A stretch of DNA of 64,000 bases, taken from Fibrobacter sp. (GTDB lineage: Bacteria > Fibrobacterota > Fibrobacteria > Fibrobacterales > Fibrobacteraceae). Shown piece by piece: positions 37,913 through 45,713 of the stretch (position 1 is the first letter of the stretch; each line of letters starts with the position of its first letter). Location: assembly GCA_024399065.1 (NCBI GenBank), contig JAKSIB010000003.1, positions 1-64,000 on the forward strand, given 5' to 3'. The notes below the pieces were generated by a model. The model saw nothing but the letters and a program-made list of their open reading frames with translations, was not told the DNA's origin and made no database searches. The translations under genes and the position numbers were made by a program.

Positions 37913-37969
37913 TCGTTGCACCCGGTAATTCGCGGCTCTGTGCTGCGGCGACCCGTGACATGCATTTGG

Positions 37970-37997
37970 AAAGGCCCCTCCTCGGAGGAGCCTTTTT
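37970..37997 (+). terminator. Intrinsic terminator of the histone-like gene
   Basis: AAAGGC pairs with GCCTTT around an inner CTCC/GGAG stem, then T5. Confidence 0.75.
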
Positions 37998-38053
37998 CGT
38001 TTGATGAAACCAAATAAATTAATATTTGTCAGCTTTTGTCACTGCTTTTGATC

Positions 38054-38059
38054 TATATT
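38054..38059 (+). promoter_or_regulatory. -10 element TATATT directly before macro-domain gene
   Basis: TATATT ends 6 nt before the ATG at 38066, the same geometry as at the GH9 gene. It predicts a leaderless or nearly leaderless transcript. No match to TTGACA at 16-18 nt spacing. Confidence 0.4.
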
Positions 38060-38065
38060 AAAGGC

Positions 38066-39232
38066 ATGGCATTCAAGATTATACGAAACGATATTACTAA
38101 GGTCAAGGCCGATGTCCTTGTAAATTCGGCCAATACTGAACCCATTTGCGCAGGTTACCGTACCGACGCCGCCATTTACGAGGCTGCCGGTTTTGATGAT
38201 ATGCTTGCCGCCCGCCAAAAGATCGGCAAGATCGAGGTGGGCCATGCCGAGGTTACCCCGGCATTCAAGCTTCCGGCCAAGTATGTCATCCATACGGTGG
38301 GCCCCATGTGGGTGGATGGCAAGTCTGGCGAGCCCGAGGCCTTGCGCAGCTGCTATCGCGAATGCCTTTCAAAGGCTGTTTCTCTGAGGGCAAAGTCCAT
38401 TGCCTTCCCGCTGATTTCTACGGGAGCCTTCAAGTTCCCCAAGGATCAAGCGCTGGATATTGTTACCGAAATTGCCAAGGAATTTACCAGCGAGCATAAG
38501 CTGGATGTGATTCTTGTTGTGTACGATGAGGAATCCTTTGGTTTGACCTCCGACTTGACGGACTTTGTGCAGGCCTACATTGACGAACATTACGTTGGCA
38601 AAGTTACCGAAGAACGCCTGGAGATGTACAGCGAAATGAATTCCTCGGAGGAGGAACGCTGGCAGTGGCGTGGCGAAAGCTCGCTGCCTCGGCGCGGAAA
38701 ATTCAATGGAAAAATTCGTGATGAGAATCCGCTTTGCGAACAGGCTGCGATTGACAAAATTTCAGTTTGCATGTCTCCTCGCGGGGTTGTGCCGTTAGAA
38801 AAGAGCAAGAAAAAGGAAACGCCAAAGCCGGTTTTCGCATCCTTTAAGGGCAAGTTAGAAGAGGATCTTGGTAGAAAAATTAAAGATTTTGATATTCAGC
38901 CTTTTAGTCAGCGCTTGATTTATTACATTAATCAGAAGGGTCTTGACTCTGCTGCCGTTTACAATGCAATATTTATGGATCGTAAGCACTTTTCAAAAAT
39001 CCTTAATGATAGAATCAAGACAATAAGGCGCGAAACAGTTTTGGCCCTTGCCGTAGGTATGAAGTTAAATGTTGTTGAAACGACTGATTTACTTTCGTAC
39101 GCAGGTTATTCATTTACTCCAAACATTAACCTGACTGATGTGATTGTTGAAGCGTTCATTGAACGGAAAGTTTACGACCTCATGCGAATAAACATTGCAT
39201 TATCAGATAACAATCAACCTCAGTTAGGTTAA
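38066..39232 (+). CDS. Macro-domain protein with C-terminal helix-turn-helix-like region
   Basis: A 388-aa protein. Residues 1-165 are a macro domain (NDITKVKADVLVNSAN, VIHTVGPMWV, IAFPLISTGAFKFP), a fold that binds ADP-ribose and removes it or O-acetyl-ADP-ribose products. A linker follows, then a C-terminal domain (about 275-380; YYINQKGLDSAAVYNAIFMD and RKHFSKI) that reads as a winged or XRE-like helical domain. The start at 38066 begins MAFKIIRNDI; ten extra in-frame codons upstream would overlap the -10 element. The next gene encodes a vWA protein. Role unknown; ADP-ribose signalling or repair is inferred. Confidence 0.85.
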   Translation: MAFKIIRNDITKVKADVLVNSANTEPICAGYRTDAAIYEAAGFDDMLAARQKIGKIEVGHAEVTPAFKLPAKYVIHTVGPMWVDGKSGEPEALRSCYRECLSKAVSLRAKSIAFPLISTGAFKFPKDQALDIVTEIAKEFTSEHKLDVILVVYDEESFGLTSDLTDFVQAYIDEHYVGKVTEERLEMYSEMNSSEEERWQWRGESSLPRRGKFNGKIRDENPLCEQAAIDKISVCMSPRGVVPLEKSKKKETPKPVFASFKGKLEEDLGRKIKDFDIQPFSQRLIYYINQKGLDSAAVYNAIFMDRKHFSKILNDRIKTIRRETVLALAVGMKLNVVETTDLLSYAGYSFTPNINLTDVIVEAFIERKVYDLMRINIALSDNNQPQLG

Positions 39233-39238
39233 CAATAG

Positions 39239-39262
39239 CGCCGGGAAACCGGCGTTTTTTTT
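39239..39262 (+). terminator. Intrinsic terminator of macro-domain gene
   Basis: CGCCGG, loop GAAA, CCGGCG, then T8. Confidence 0.92.
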
Positions 39263-39362
39263 GTCGCTTGTCAGGCGACCTCGCGGGCCTTGCGATAGGG
39301 TATCTTTGTTTTTGTTAAGAGGGAACGGCAATCCCGCCGACCCGAACAAAAAGAGGTAAAAT

Positions 39363-40013
39363 ATGAAGCAGGGTTTGACTGAAATGGTTTTCATCATGGA
39401 CCGTAGCGGTTCCATGAGCGGCTTGGAAAAGGACACTATCGGCGGTTTCAACTCCACTATCGAAAAGCAGAAGCAGGAACCTGGCGAAGCCATTGTTTCC
39501 ACCGTCCTCTTTGACAACGAAATGGAAGTTCTCCATGACCGTATTCCCATTGCCAATGTTCCCGCCATGACTGACAAGGAATACTATGCCCGTGGCTGCA
39601 CCGCCTTGCTGGATGCTGTAGGCTTGGCAATCCACCACATCGGAAACGTGCACAAGTACGCCCGCGACGAAGATCGCCCTGAAAAGACCATCTTCGTGAT
39701 TACCACCGACGGCTACGAAAATGCCAGCCACATTTATACCGCCAAGAAGGTGAAGGAAATGGTGGAACGTCAAAAGTCCAAGTACGGCTGGGAATTCATT
39801 TTCCTGGGAGCAAACATTGACGCCGTGGAAACAGCCCGTGGTTTTGGTATCGCCGAAAACCGTGCCGCCAACTTCGTGAACGATGACGCAGGAATTATTA
39901 AGTGCTGTGCCGCTCAGAACACGGTCATTAGAAATATCCGTATGAATATTGAGGATGCTTCCTGGAAGGACGACATTGAAGCCGACGTAAAGAAGCGTGG
40001 CCGCCGCCGTTAA
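39363..40013 (+). CDS. von Willebrand factor A domain protein
   Basis: A 216-aa single-domain cytoplasmic vWA protein. The metal-ion-dependent adhesion site is complete: D13-x-S15-x-S17 in MDRSGSMSG, the Thr in RGCTALLDA (near 80) and the Asp in ITTDGYENAS (near 119). No signal peptide or membrane segment. The C-terminus is basic (KKRGRRR). Proteins like this often mediate metal-dependent protein contacts in tellurite-resistance-type or chaperone systems; the partner here is unknown. It starts 131 nt after the macro gene, beyond a terminator, so it is probably a separate unit. Purine-rich AAAAAGAGG precedes the ATG. Confidence 0.85.
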   Translation: MKQGLTEMVFIMDRSGSMSGLEKDTIGGFNSTIEKQKQEPGEAIVSTVLFDNEMEVLHDRIPIANVPAMTDKEYYARGCTALLDAVGLAIHHIGNVHKYARDEDRPEKTIFVITTDGYENASHIYTAKKVKEMVERQKSKYGWEFIFLGANIDAVETARGFGIAENRAANFVNDDAGIIKCCAAQNTVIRNIRMNIEDASWKDDIEADVKKRGRRR

Positions 40014-40060
40014 AAACATCAATAAAGCGTGCAAACGGCAAATCGTTTCTACGCAAGTCA

Positions 40061-40112
40061 TATAATTAAAAGGGGAGCAGGGTCGCCGGGAGAAATCCTG
40101 GCGTCCTTTTTT
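40061..40112 (+). promoter_or_regulatory. -10 element and leader hairpin of CotH gene
   Basis: TATAAT at 40061-40066 is followed by a hairpin at 40081-40109 (GGTCGCCGGGA, loop GAAA, TCCTGGCGTCC, one mismatch and one G-U) and a T-run. The hairpin lies between the likely transcription start and the CotH ATG, so it may be an attenuator; alternatively it is simply the terminator of the vWA gene. Confidence 0.4.
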
Positions 40113-40145
40113 AATTTATCTTTAAGATTATAAGGATGTGAGAGT

Positions 40146-42893
40146 ATGAAGTTCTTTTGTTTTGGTGTTTTAGGCGCGCTGGCGCTTGGCCTTTCGGCTT
40201 GCGGTGGCGATAACGGATCCTCGGCAACGCAGGATGACTTGTCTTCCAGTTCCTCTGCGGATTCCGTGGCTGATACAAACGCCATTGTGGTACTGAAAAA
40301 TCCACCGGTGATTTTTACCGAAGTGGACCCTGTGAACTTGGTGTACAAGGATGAAGAGGGAGGTGACGCCGGCTGGGTGGAAATTTATAACCCTGCAGAC
40401 ACGGCGGTGAACCTCAAGGGTTATTACTTGACCAACTCTGCGGCTACCCCGACGAAATTCCAGTTTGGCGATGTGGTGGTCAAGCCCAAGTCCCACATGA
40501 TTGTTTATTTGTCTGGTAGAAACTTGCCGGACTATGTGGCTCCTCACGATACGGTCAATCTTTTGACTTCCTTTTGCGAAGTGGAGTACGATGCGATTAC
40601 CAGTCCGGGCCGCGGCAAGAGCGAAATGAAACCTCTTCCGGGAAAGTCCGATTTCTGCTTTGTAGAAAACGGAAAGAACATGGCCGGCGCCCAGATGATT
40701 CCTGTGAAGGGCGACCTGAGTTATTTCCAGTTGGCTTTGAGCGTTGGCTCTACGGACGAGGGCAAGGTTCCTGTTGATCTTTCCAAGGCAAATCAGTTCC
40801 TGCTAAAGGCTTACATTCCCAAGGGCGAATCTCTTAACTTCAGATTCTTGCAGAAGGGTTTCCGCGAAGTCAAAAGCTGGGCCAAACTTCTGACGGGAAC
40901 AGGGGACTCCAATACGGTTTATTCCATTAGGCCGCCCCTTTATACGGACTATCCTAACTTGAATGAATTTACGGGACTTCGTCTGGACTTCGATTATCAT
41001 GATTCCATTGCGAAGGATGTGAAGCTTTTCAGCTACATCGCTTACAGCCGCGGCAACGAACCTCACGCCAATTTCAAGTCCAAGAAGGAAGGCGGTTCCC
41101 TCTACTTGTTCAATAACGAAAAGCAGTTGGTGGATTCCGTGATGTATCCGGCGGCTGTTATTGGAAAAACTTGGTCCCGCGAAACTGTAGTTGCCGGTGG
41201 TTTGAATAGCGCAAATGGCAAGTGGGGTTTCGCTGTGGCAACGCCTAATGGTGCTACAGCAGGCACTGTGGAAAATGCGGCTTCCCAGAACGTGAAGACT
41301 GAATTCCCCAACTCCGGTTTTTATTCCAAGCCGTTTACCATTGCTTTTGATAGTGATAGCAATATCCGTTGCGAAAAGGGCGGCACTGTTCCTACCGTAA
41401 AGAGCCCGCTGATGAACGCCAGCTTGACCATCGAAGAAACTACGGTTTTGCGCTGCGCTACTTTTGAAGAGGGCGCCGTTCCTGGAAACGTCATCAACCG
41501 TACTTACATTTTCGAAGACCAGCCCACGGTAGCTTCTGTATTCATTACCGGCGATCCGTTGCAGATGTTCCATGCGGATTCCGGCTTGTTCAAGAATGAA
41601 AATTTCTGGAGCGACAAGGAAATCCCTGTGAACATTGAATTGCTGGAAGCTGGGCAGAAGACGCCTGGCTTTAGCGAGAATGCGGGCCTTGCCATTAGCG
41701 GTAACGCCACACGAACCTGGCCGAAGAAATCTGTGGAAATCACTTTCCGCGAAAAGTACGGAAAGAACAAGTTGGATTATGCGTTGTTCCCGGAATTCCC
41801 TGAACTGAAAAAGTTCAAGAGTTTCAAGCTGCGCAACAACGGAAACAATTTCCATTTCGACTACATCCGCGATATGCTGGCATCCTCCATTACGGAGGGG
41901 CTGGGCGTTGATTACCAGCATGGCCGTGCATCCATTGTTTTCTACAACGGTGAATACTTCGGCATCCACAACATCCGCGAATCTTCCAATAAGAACTATT
42001 ACCTGGCCAAGTACAACTTGGACGGCGATGAAATTGATTTGGTGAACAGCTCCGGTGAATATGTGGACGGCTCTCCGGTGGAATTTGTTTCGATGACCAA
42101 CTTCTTGCTCAGCAAGACAATGACCGATGAAAACCTGGCCATTGTGAATGAACAGCTGGACCTGAACAATCTCATCAATTACTATGCGGCAGAAATTTTC
42201 GCGGACAATCGCGACTGGCCCGGAAACAACCGCAAAATGTGGCGAGCTAAAAATCCGAAGACTGCCTGGAAGTGGTTCATGTTCGATACAGATATGGCCT
42301 TCGATAATACCCAGAGTAAGTTGACGGGAAATATTTTCGAGTTCGTAACTGCAGAAAATTCCGGTTGGCCCAACAATCCTGAATTCACTCAGCACTTGCG
42401 TCGTTTGCTGACTAACGCAAACTTCAAGGCAGCTTTCATTAATCAAATTGCAACCAACCTTTGCATGAACTTTAGTGCCGAACGCGTGCTTGCCCGCATG
42501 GAAAAACTGAAGGGCGATATCGCCGCCGAAGTGGAACGGGATCAGAAGCGCTGGGGCAAAAACGTGGCCACCATGACAGAACACGATGGCCGAATCAAGA
42601 CCTTCGCCACCACCCGCCAGGATGTGGTCCGCAAGGAAATGCAGGAGCATTTTGCCTTGGGAGAAATGGTCGACGTAACTATTGCGAGTTCCGGAAATGG
42701 CGTCGTGCAAGTTCATTACTTGCCTTTGGACGAGTCTTCGTTGAAAATCAAGTTTTTCAAAGGAACTCCTGTGACGCTTACCGCAGTTCCGAAGGCCGGA
42801 GGAACATTCGTGGGTTGGAACGATGGCGTTACCGATGTGACTCGCATCATCGATCCTGAAAGTGGCCTGAAGGTGACGGCAAATTTTAAGTAG
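40146..42893 (+). CDS. CotH-family protein kinase-like lipoprotein with lamin-tail domain
   Basis: A 915-aa lipoprotein. The signal has lipobox LSAC (Cys19), then a Ser-rich linker. Domains in order: lamin-tail domain (about 57-150, GWVEIYNPADTAVNLKGYYL), a beta region with a chitobiase-like C-terminal segment (about 380-450), a CotH kinase-like domain (about 510-770) and a C-terminal bacterial repeat (about 845-915, LTAVPKAGGTFVGWNDG). The CotH domain has KKSVEITFREKYG, RNNGNNFHFDYIRDML and the metal-binding DTDMAFDNT. CotH of Bacillus spores phosphorylates coat proteins; here a surface-protein substrate is inferred. Confidence 0.87.
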   Translation: MKFFCFGVLGALALGLSACGGDNGSSATQDDLSSSSSADSVADTNAIVVLKNPPVIFTEVDPVNLVYKDEEGGDAGWVEIYNPADTAVNLKGYYLTNSAATPTKFQFGDVVVKPKSHMIVYLSGRNLPDYVAPHDTVNLLTSFCEVEYDAITSPGRGKSEMKPLPGKSDFCFVENGKNMAGAQMIPVKGDLSYFQLALSVGSTDEGKVPVDLSKANQFLLKAYIPKGESLNFRFLQKGFREVKSWAKLLTGTGDSNTVYSIRPPLYTDYPNLNEFTGLRLDFDYHDSIAKDVKLFSYIAYSRGNEPHANFKSKKEGGSLYLFNNEKQLVDSVMYPAAVIGKTWSRETVVAGGLNSANGKWGFAVATPNGATAGTVENAASQNVKTEFPNSGFYSKPFTIAFDSDSNIRCEKGGTVPTVKSPLMNASLTIEETTVLRCATFEEGAVPGNVINRTYIFEDQPTVASVFITGDPLQMFHADSGLFKNENFWSDKEIPVNIELLEAGQKTPGFSENAGLAISGNATRTWPKKSVEITFREKYGKNKLDYALFPEFPELKKFKSFKLRNNGNNFHFDYIRDMLASSITEGLGVDYQHGRASIVFYNGEYFGIHNIRESSNKNYYLAKYNLDGDEIDLVNSSGEYVDGSPVEFVSMTNFLLSKTMTDENLAIVNEQLDLNNLINYYAAEIFADNRDWPGNNRKMWRAKNPKTAWKWFMFDTDMAFDNTQSKLTGNIFEFVTAENSGWPNNPEFTQHLRRLLTNANFKAAFINQIATNLCMNFSAERVLARMEKLKGDIAAEVERDQKRWGKNVATMTEHDGRIKTFATTRQDVVRKEMQEHFALGEMVDVTIASSGNGVVQVHYLPLDESSLKIKFFKGTPVTLTAVPKAGGTFVGWNDGVTDVTRIIDPESGLKVTANFK

Positions 42894-42910
42894 GTTGCTT
42901 GACACTTTTG

Positions 42911-42939
42911 TTGCCATCTTTGAAAAAAAATTGTAGAAT
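42911..42939 (+). promoter_or_regulatory. Promoter of paralogous-domain lipoprotein
   Basis: TTGCCA at 42911-42916, 17-nt spacer, TAGAAT at 42934-42939. AAGGAG follows just before the ATG at 42964. Confidence 0.55.
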
Positions 42940-42963
42940 AGTGACTGCAAAAAAGGAGTTTTT

Positions 42964-43620
42964 ATGAAGAAGGTTTTTGCAAGAATGGGTGTCGCTGTTT
43001 TGGTTTCTGCAATGGCTTTTGCATTGAATGCCTGCGGCAGCGATTCGGGTTCCTCGGCAGGAGATGACCCTGGTTCTTCCAGTGGTTCCTCAGAATCCGG
43101 TTCCATGACCGACTCCAGAGATGGCCAGAAATATAAGACCGTGAAGATTGGAAAGATGGTCTGGATGGCGGAAAATATGAATTACAAGACTGTGGCCAGC
43201 AAGTGCTATGACGACAAGCCTGAAAACTGCGAAAAGTATGGTCGCCTGTATAACTGGGACGATGCCATGGCTGCCTGCCCCAATGGCTGGCACCTGCCCA
43301 GTCAGCAGGAATTCGAAGATCTCTTTGAAGCCGCCGAGAAAGCAGGCGACGATGCTGGCATTGTGCTGAAGTCAACCTCTGGTTGGATCGACGATGGCGA
43401 AGGAACCGATGCTCTCAAGTTTGGCGCTGAACCCTCCGGCTGGTACGCCCCCGAAGAAGAAGCCTTCTTGGAAGAAGGCGTTGTGGCTCGACTCTGGTCT
43501 TCCGAAGAGGAAAATGCAACCGATTCCTACTACGCACATTTTGACTACGCCTATGACAACGTTGAAATGTACATGCATAGCAAGGGAAGCCTGCACGCCG
43601 TTCGCTGCGTGAAGAATTAG
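42964..43620 (+). CDS. Fibrobacter succinogenes major paralogous domain lipoprotein
   Basis: A 218-aa lipoprotein with lipobox LNAC (Cys24) and a Ser/Gly linker (GSDSGSSAGDDPGSSSGSS). The rest is the TIGR02145-type domain: DGQKYKTVKIGKMVWMAENM, KYGRLYNWDDAMAACPNGWH, LPSQQEFEDL and the terminal HAVRCVKN. The domain is massively expanded in Fibrobacter and also occurs in Bacteroidetes; no biochemical function is established. Its presence is the best single clue to the organism. Confidence 0.92.
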   Translation: MKKVFARMGVAVLVSAMAFALNACGSDSGSSAGDDPGSSSGSSESGSMTDSRDGQKYKTVKIGKMVWMAENMNYKTVASKCYDDKPENCEKYGRLYNWDDAMAACPNGWHLPSQQEFEDLFEAAEKAGDDAGIVLKSTSGWIDDGEGTDALKFGAEPSGWYAPEEEAFLEEGVVARLWSSEEENATDSYYAHFDYAYDNVEMYMHSKGSLHAVRCVKN

Positions 43621-43660
43621 GCTTGCTTTCCTGTTAGGGACCGAAGTGGCGTAGCCATTC

Positions 43661-43765
43661 GAACGGGTTTACGTTTTTTGTAAGATGTTCCGTAAACCCG
43701 GTTGAACGAAAAACGCCGAAGGCGTTTATAGCGCAAGGGCCCGGCTGGCGCAAGCCGGCAACAGC
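43661..43765. repeat. Cluster of three inverted repeats
   Basis: In the 220-nt gap before lysA: CGGGTTTACG (43664-43673) pairs with CGTAAACCCG (43691-43700); AAACGCC-GAA-GGCGTTT follows near 43715; then CCGGCT / AGCCGG near 43743-43760. None ends in a clear T-run, so they look like a repeat element or an mRNA-end structure, not a simple terminator. Confidence 0.5.
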
Positions 43766-43840
43766 CAAAAAGTTTTTAAATTTTTCCCGTTAATTTGAAT
43801 AGGGCGAGCGTAGTTTGTTTCGCCCCAAAAGGGAATTAAA

Positions 43841-45103
43841 ATGAAGAATACTAACATCCCCGAAGAACAGTTTGTGAAGGCTGCCGCTGAGTTCGGCACC
43901 CCGCTTTGGATTTACGACCGCGCAACTATCGAACAGCGTTGCAAGGAAGTGAAGGTTTTTGATAACGTGCGTTTTGCCCAGAAGGCATGCCCGAACCTCA
44001 GCGTGATTTCTCTTGTGCGCAAGCAGGGCTGCGTGGTGGACGCTGTCAGCGCCGGTGAAATTGTCCGCGCTCTCAAGGCCGGTTACAAGGGCGGCTGCGA
44101 AAAGGGTAAGGTTCCCGAAATTGTTTACACTGCCGACATCTTCGACAAGGATGCTCTGGAACTGGTGAAGGAACACAACATCGCTGTGAACGTTGGCTCT
44201 CCCGACATGATCCAGCAGCTTGCCGATGCAGGCGTGAAGTCCGAGCTGACCATCCGCGTGAACCCGGGCTTTGGTCACGGCCACTCCCGCAAGACCAACA
44301 CCGGTGGCGATCTTTCCAAGCACGGTATCTGGCACGAACAGATCAAGGACTGCGTGAAGTTGGCTCAGGAAAACGGCATGTGGATCACTGGCCTGCATAT
44401 GCATATCGGTTCCGGTTCTGACTTTGAACATTTGGCTTCTGTTGCCGACGCCATGTGCGACGCTAGCCGTCGTCTCGGCTCTCACCTCCGCACTATCAGC
44501 GCAGGCGGTGGTCTTCCCATTGAATACCACGAAGAGAACAAGGGCCCGCACATCGACATGGCTGCCTACTATGGCATTTGGGATGGCGCCCGCAAGAAGA
44601 TCCAGCAGAGCATCGGTCACGACGTTCATCTGGAAGTGGAACCGGGTCGCTACCTGGTTGCAGAAAGCGGCTACCTCATGGCTGAAATCCGCGCTGTCAA
44701 GAAGCAGGGCGACAATCTGTTCTACATCGTGGACGCTGGCTTTACCGACCTGGTTCGCCCCAGCTTCTACGGTTCCTACCATCAGATCTCTGTCATCGCC
44801 CGCGATGGCCGCGAACTGAACGAAACTGTTGACGCCGTTGTTGGCGGCCCGCTCTGCGAATCCGGTGACGTGTTCACCCAGGAAGAAGGCGGCTTCGTTG
44901 TGACCCGTAAGCTCCCCAAGGCTAAGGTGGGCGACCTGCTGGTTCTCCACGATGCAGGCGCTTACGGTGCTGCAATGTCCAGCAACTACAACAGCCGTCG
45001 TTACGCTGCCGAAGTGATGTACACCAACGGCGAAATGAAGGTTGTCCGCGAACGTCAGACTTGGGAACAGCTCCTCCAGAACGATCGCATTATTGAATTG
45101 TAA
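43841..45103 (+). CDS. lysA: Diaminopimelate decarboxylase
   Basis: A 420-aa fold-type III PLP enzyme that makes lysine from meso-diaminopimelate. The PLP lysine is K48 in FAQKAC. HIGSGSDF (189-196) and EPGR (268-271) bind cofactor phosphate, and CESGDVF (340-346) supplies the active-site Cys from the other subunit. The HIGSGS and CESGD motifs favour LysA over ornithine or carboxynorspermidine decarboxylases, which are the main alternatives. It is a single gene with its own terminator. Confidence 0.9.
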   Translation: MKNTNIPEEQFVKAAAEFGTPLWIYDRATIEQRCKEVKVFDNVRFAQKACPNLSVISLVRKQGCVVDAVSAGEIVRALKAGYKGGCEKGKVPEIVYTADIFDKDALELVKEHNIAVNVGSPDMIQQLADAGVKSELTIRVNPGFGHGHSRKTNTGGDLSKHGIWHEQIKDCVKLAQENGMWITGLHMHIGSGSDFEHLASVADAMCDASRRLGSHLRTISAGGGLPIEYHEENKGPHIDMAAYYGIWDGARKKIQQSIGHDVHLEVEPGRYLVAESGYLMAEIRAVKKQGDNLFYIVDAGFTDLVRPSFYGSYHQISVIARDGRELNETVDAVVGGPLCESGDVFTQEEGGFVVTRKLPKAKVGDLLVLHDAGAYGAAMSSNYNSRRYAAEVMYTNGEMKVVRERQTWEQLLQNDRIIEL

Positions 45104-45104
45104 A

Positions 45105-45136
45105 AGGAGATCCCGGGCTAAACCCGGGATGACATC
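45105..45136. repeat. Dispersed short repeat with perfect hairpin
   Basis: ATCCCGGG (45110-45117), loop CTAAA, CCCGGGAT (45123-45130), followed by GACATCC. It shares GGAGATCC and CGGGATGACA with the element inside the gene remnant at 57650-57733. Confidence 0.5.
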
Positions 45137-45146
45137 CAAAAACTTT

Positions 45147-45176
45147 AAAGCCGGCGATTTACTCGTCGGCTTTTTT
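45147..45176 (+). terminator. Intrinsic terminator of lysA
   Basis: AAAGCCGGCGA, loop TTTAC, TCGTCGGCTTT (11 pairs, one G-U), with T6. Confidence 0.92.
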
Positions 45177-45198
45177 CGTGCAATCTGTTTTCAAATTT

Positions 45199-45585
45199 TT
45201 AAGGGTGCTTGTTAGGGTCGTAGTTCTTGTCGTATTTTGGTCTGGGATCTGGACCTGTGGTGAGCCAATCGATGGTTCCTACGATAGCGCCTATGGCTCC
45301 GCCGATCAGAGCTCCGCCAGCCATAGCGGCAAGGGAACCGAGAAAAAGGCCGTCCTCGATTTTTCGCTCTCTTTCAGACTTGTCATAATAGTCTTCGTCA
45401 TCATCTTCTGAAATGGCGGCGAACCCTAGGAACATGACTACTCCCGGGGCTACGCCTATGCTTGCTCCGCATGCCATGCCATCTGTGATGGGATGCATTC
45501 CCGTACTGCAGGTGGAGCACCCGGTGGTACCCAGCAAAACAGCGGCGCACAAAAGAATTGAAATAATCTTTGAAATCCTAACCAT
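45199..45585 (-). CDS. Small glycine-rich lipoprotein
   Basis: A 128-aa lipoprotein. The signal ends in lipobox TTGC (Cys23). The mature part has two glycine-zipper-like hydrophobic stretches (GASIGVAPGVVMFLGFAA and GSLAAMAGGALIGGAIGAI) separated by an acidic linker, ending in a proline/lysine-rich tail. Such proteins sit in or across the outer membrane; the function is unknown. Confidence 0.72.
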   Translation of the reverse strand: MVRISKIISILLCAAVLLGTTGCSTCSTGMHPITDGMACGASIGVAPGVVMFLGFAAISEDDDEDYYDKSERERKIEDGLFLGSLAAMAGGALIGGAIGAIVGTIDWLTTGPDPRPKYDKNYDPNKHP

Positions 45586-45599
45586 AAATTCAAAACTAT

Positions 45600-45633
45600 A
45601 AAAAAATCCGTAGGAATTGCTTCCTACGGATTT
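45600..45633 (-). terminator. Intrinsic terminator of GH74 gene
   Basis: A perfect 13-bp stem AAATCCGTAGGAA / TTCCTACGGATTT with loop TTGC. The A6 run on the left becomes a U-tract on the minus strand, downstream of the GH74 stop. Confidence 0.92.
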
Positions 45634-45713
45634 CGTTTTGGTTGTTGGAGAGATTCGTGCGCGGTTTAAGACCCGCGCGGCCTTGTACTGAGCGGAGCCT
45701 GTCCGCGAAACTT

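Noticed and set aside
37282-37921. Long minus-strand frames over the histone-like gene
   Set aside because: Low-complexity Ala/Lys coding DNA stays open in several frames; only the plus strand has a Shine-Dalgarno and a recognisable C-terminal domain.
43620-43841. Lysine riboswitch before lysA
   Set aside because: The region contains simple hairpins only; the long multi-helix core of the lysine riboswitch was not recognisable.
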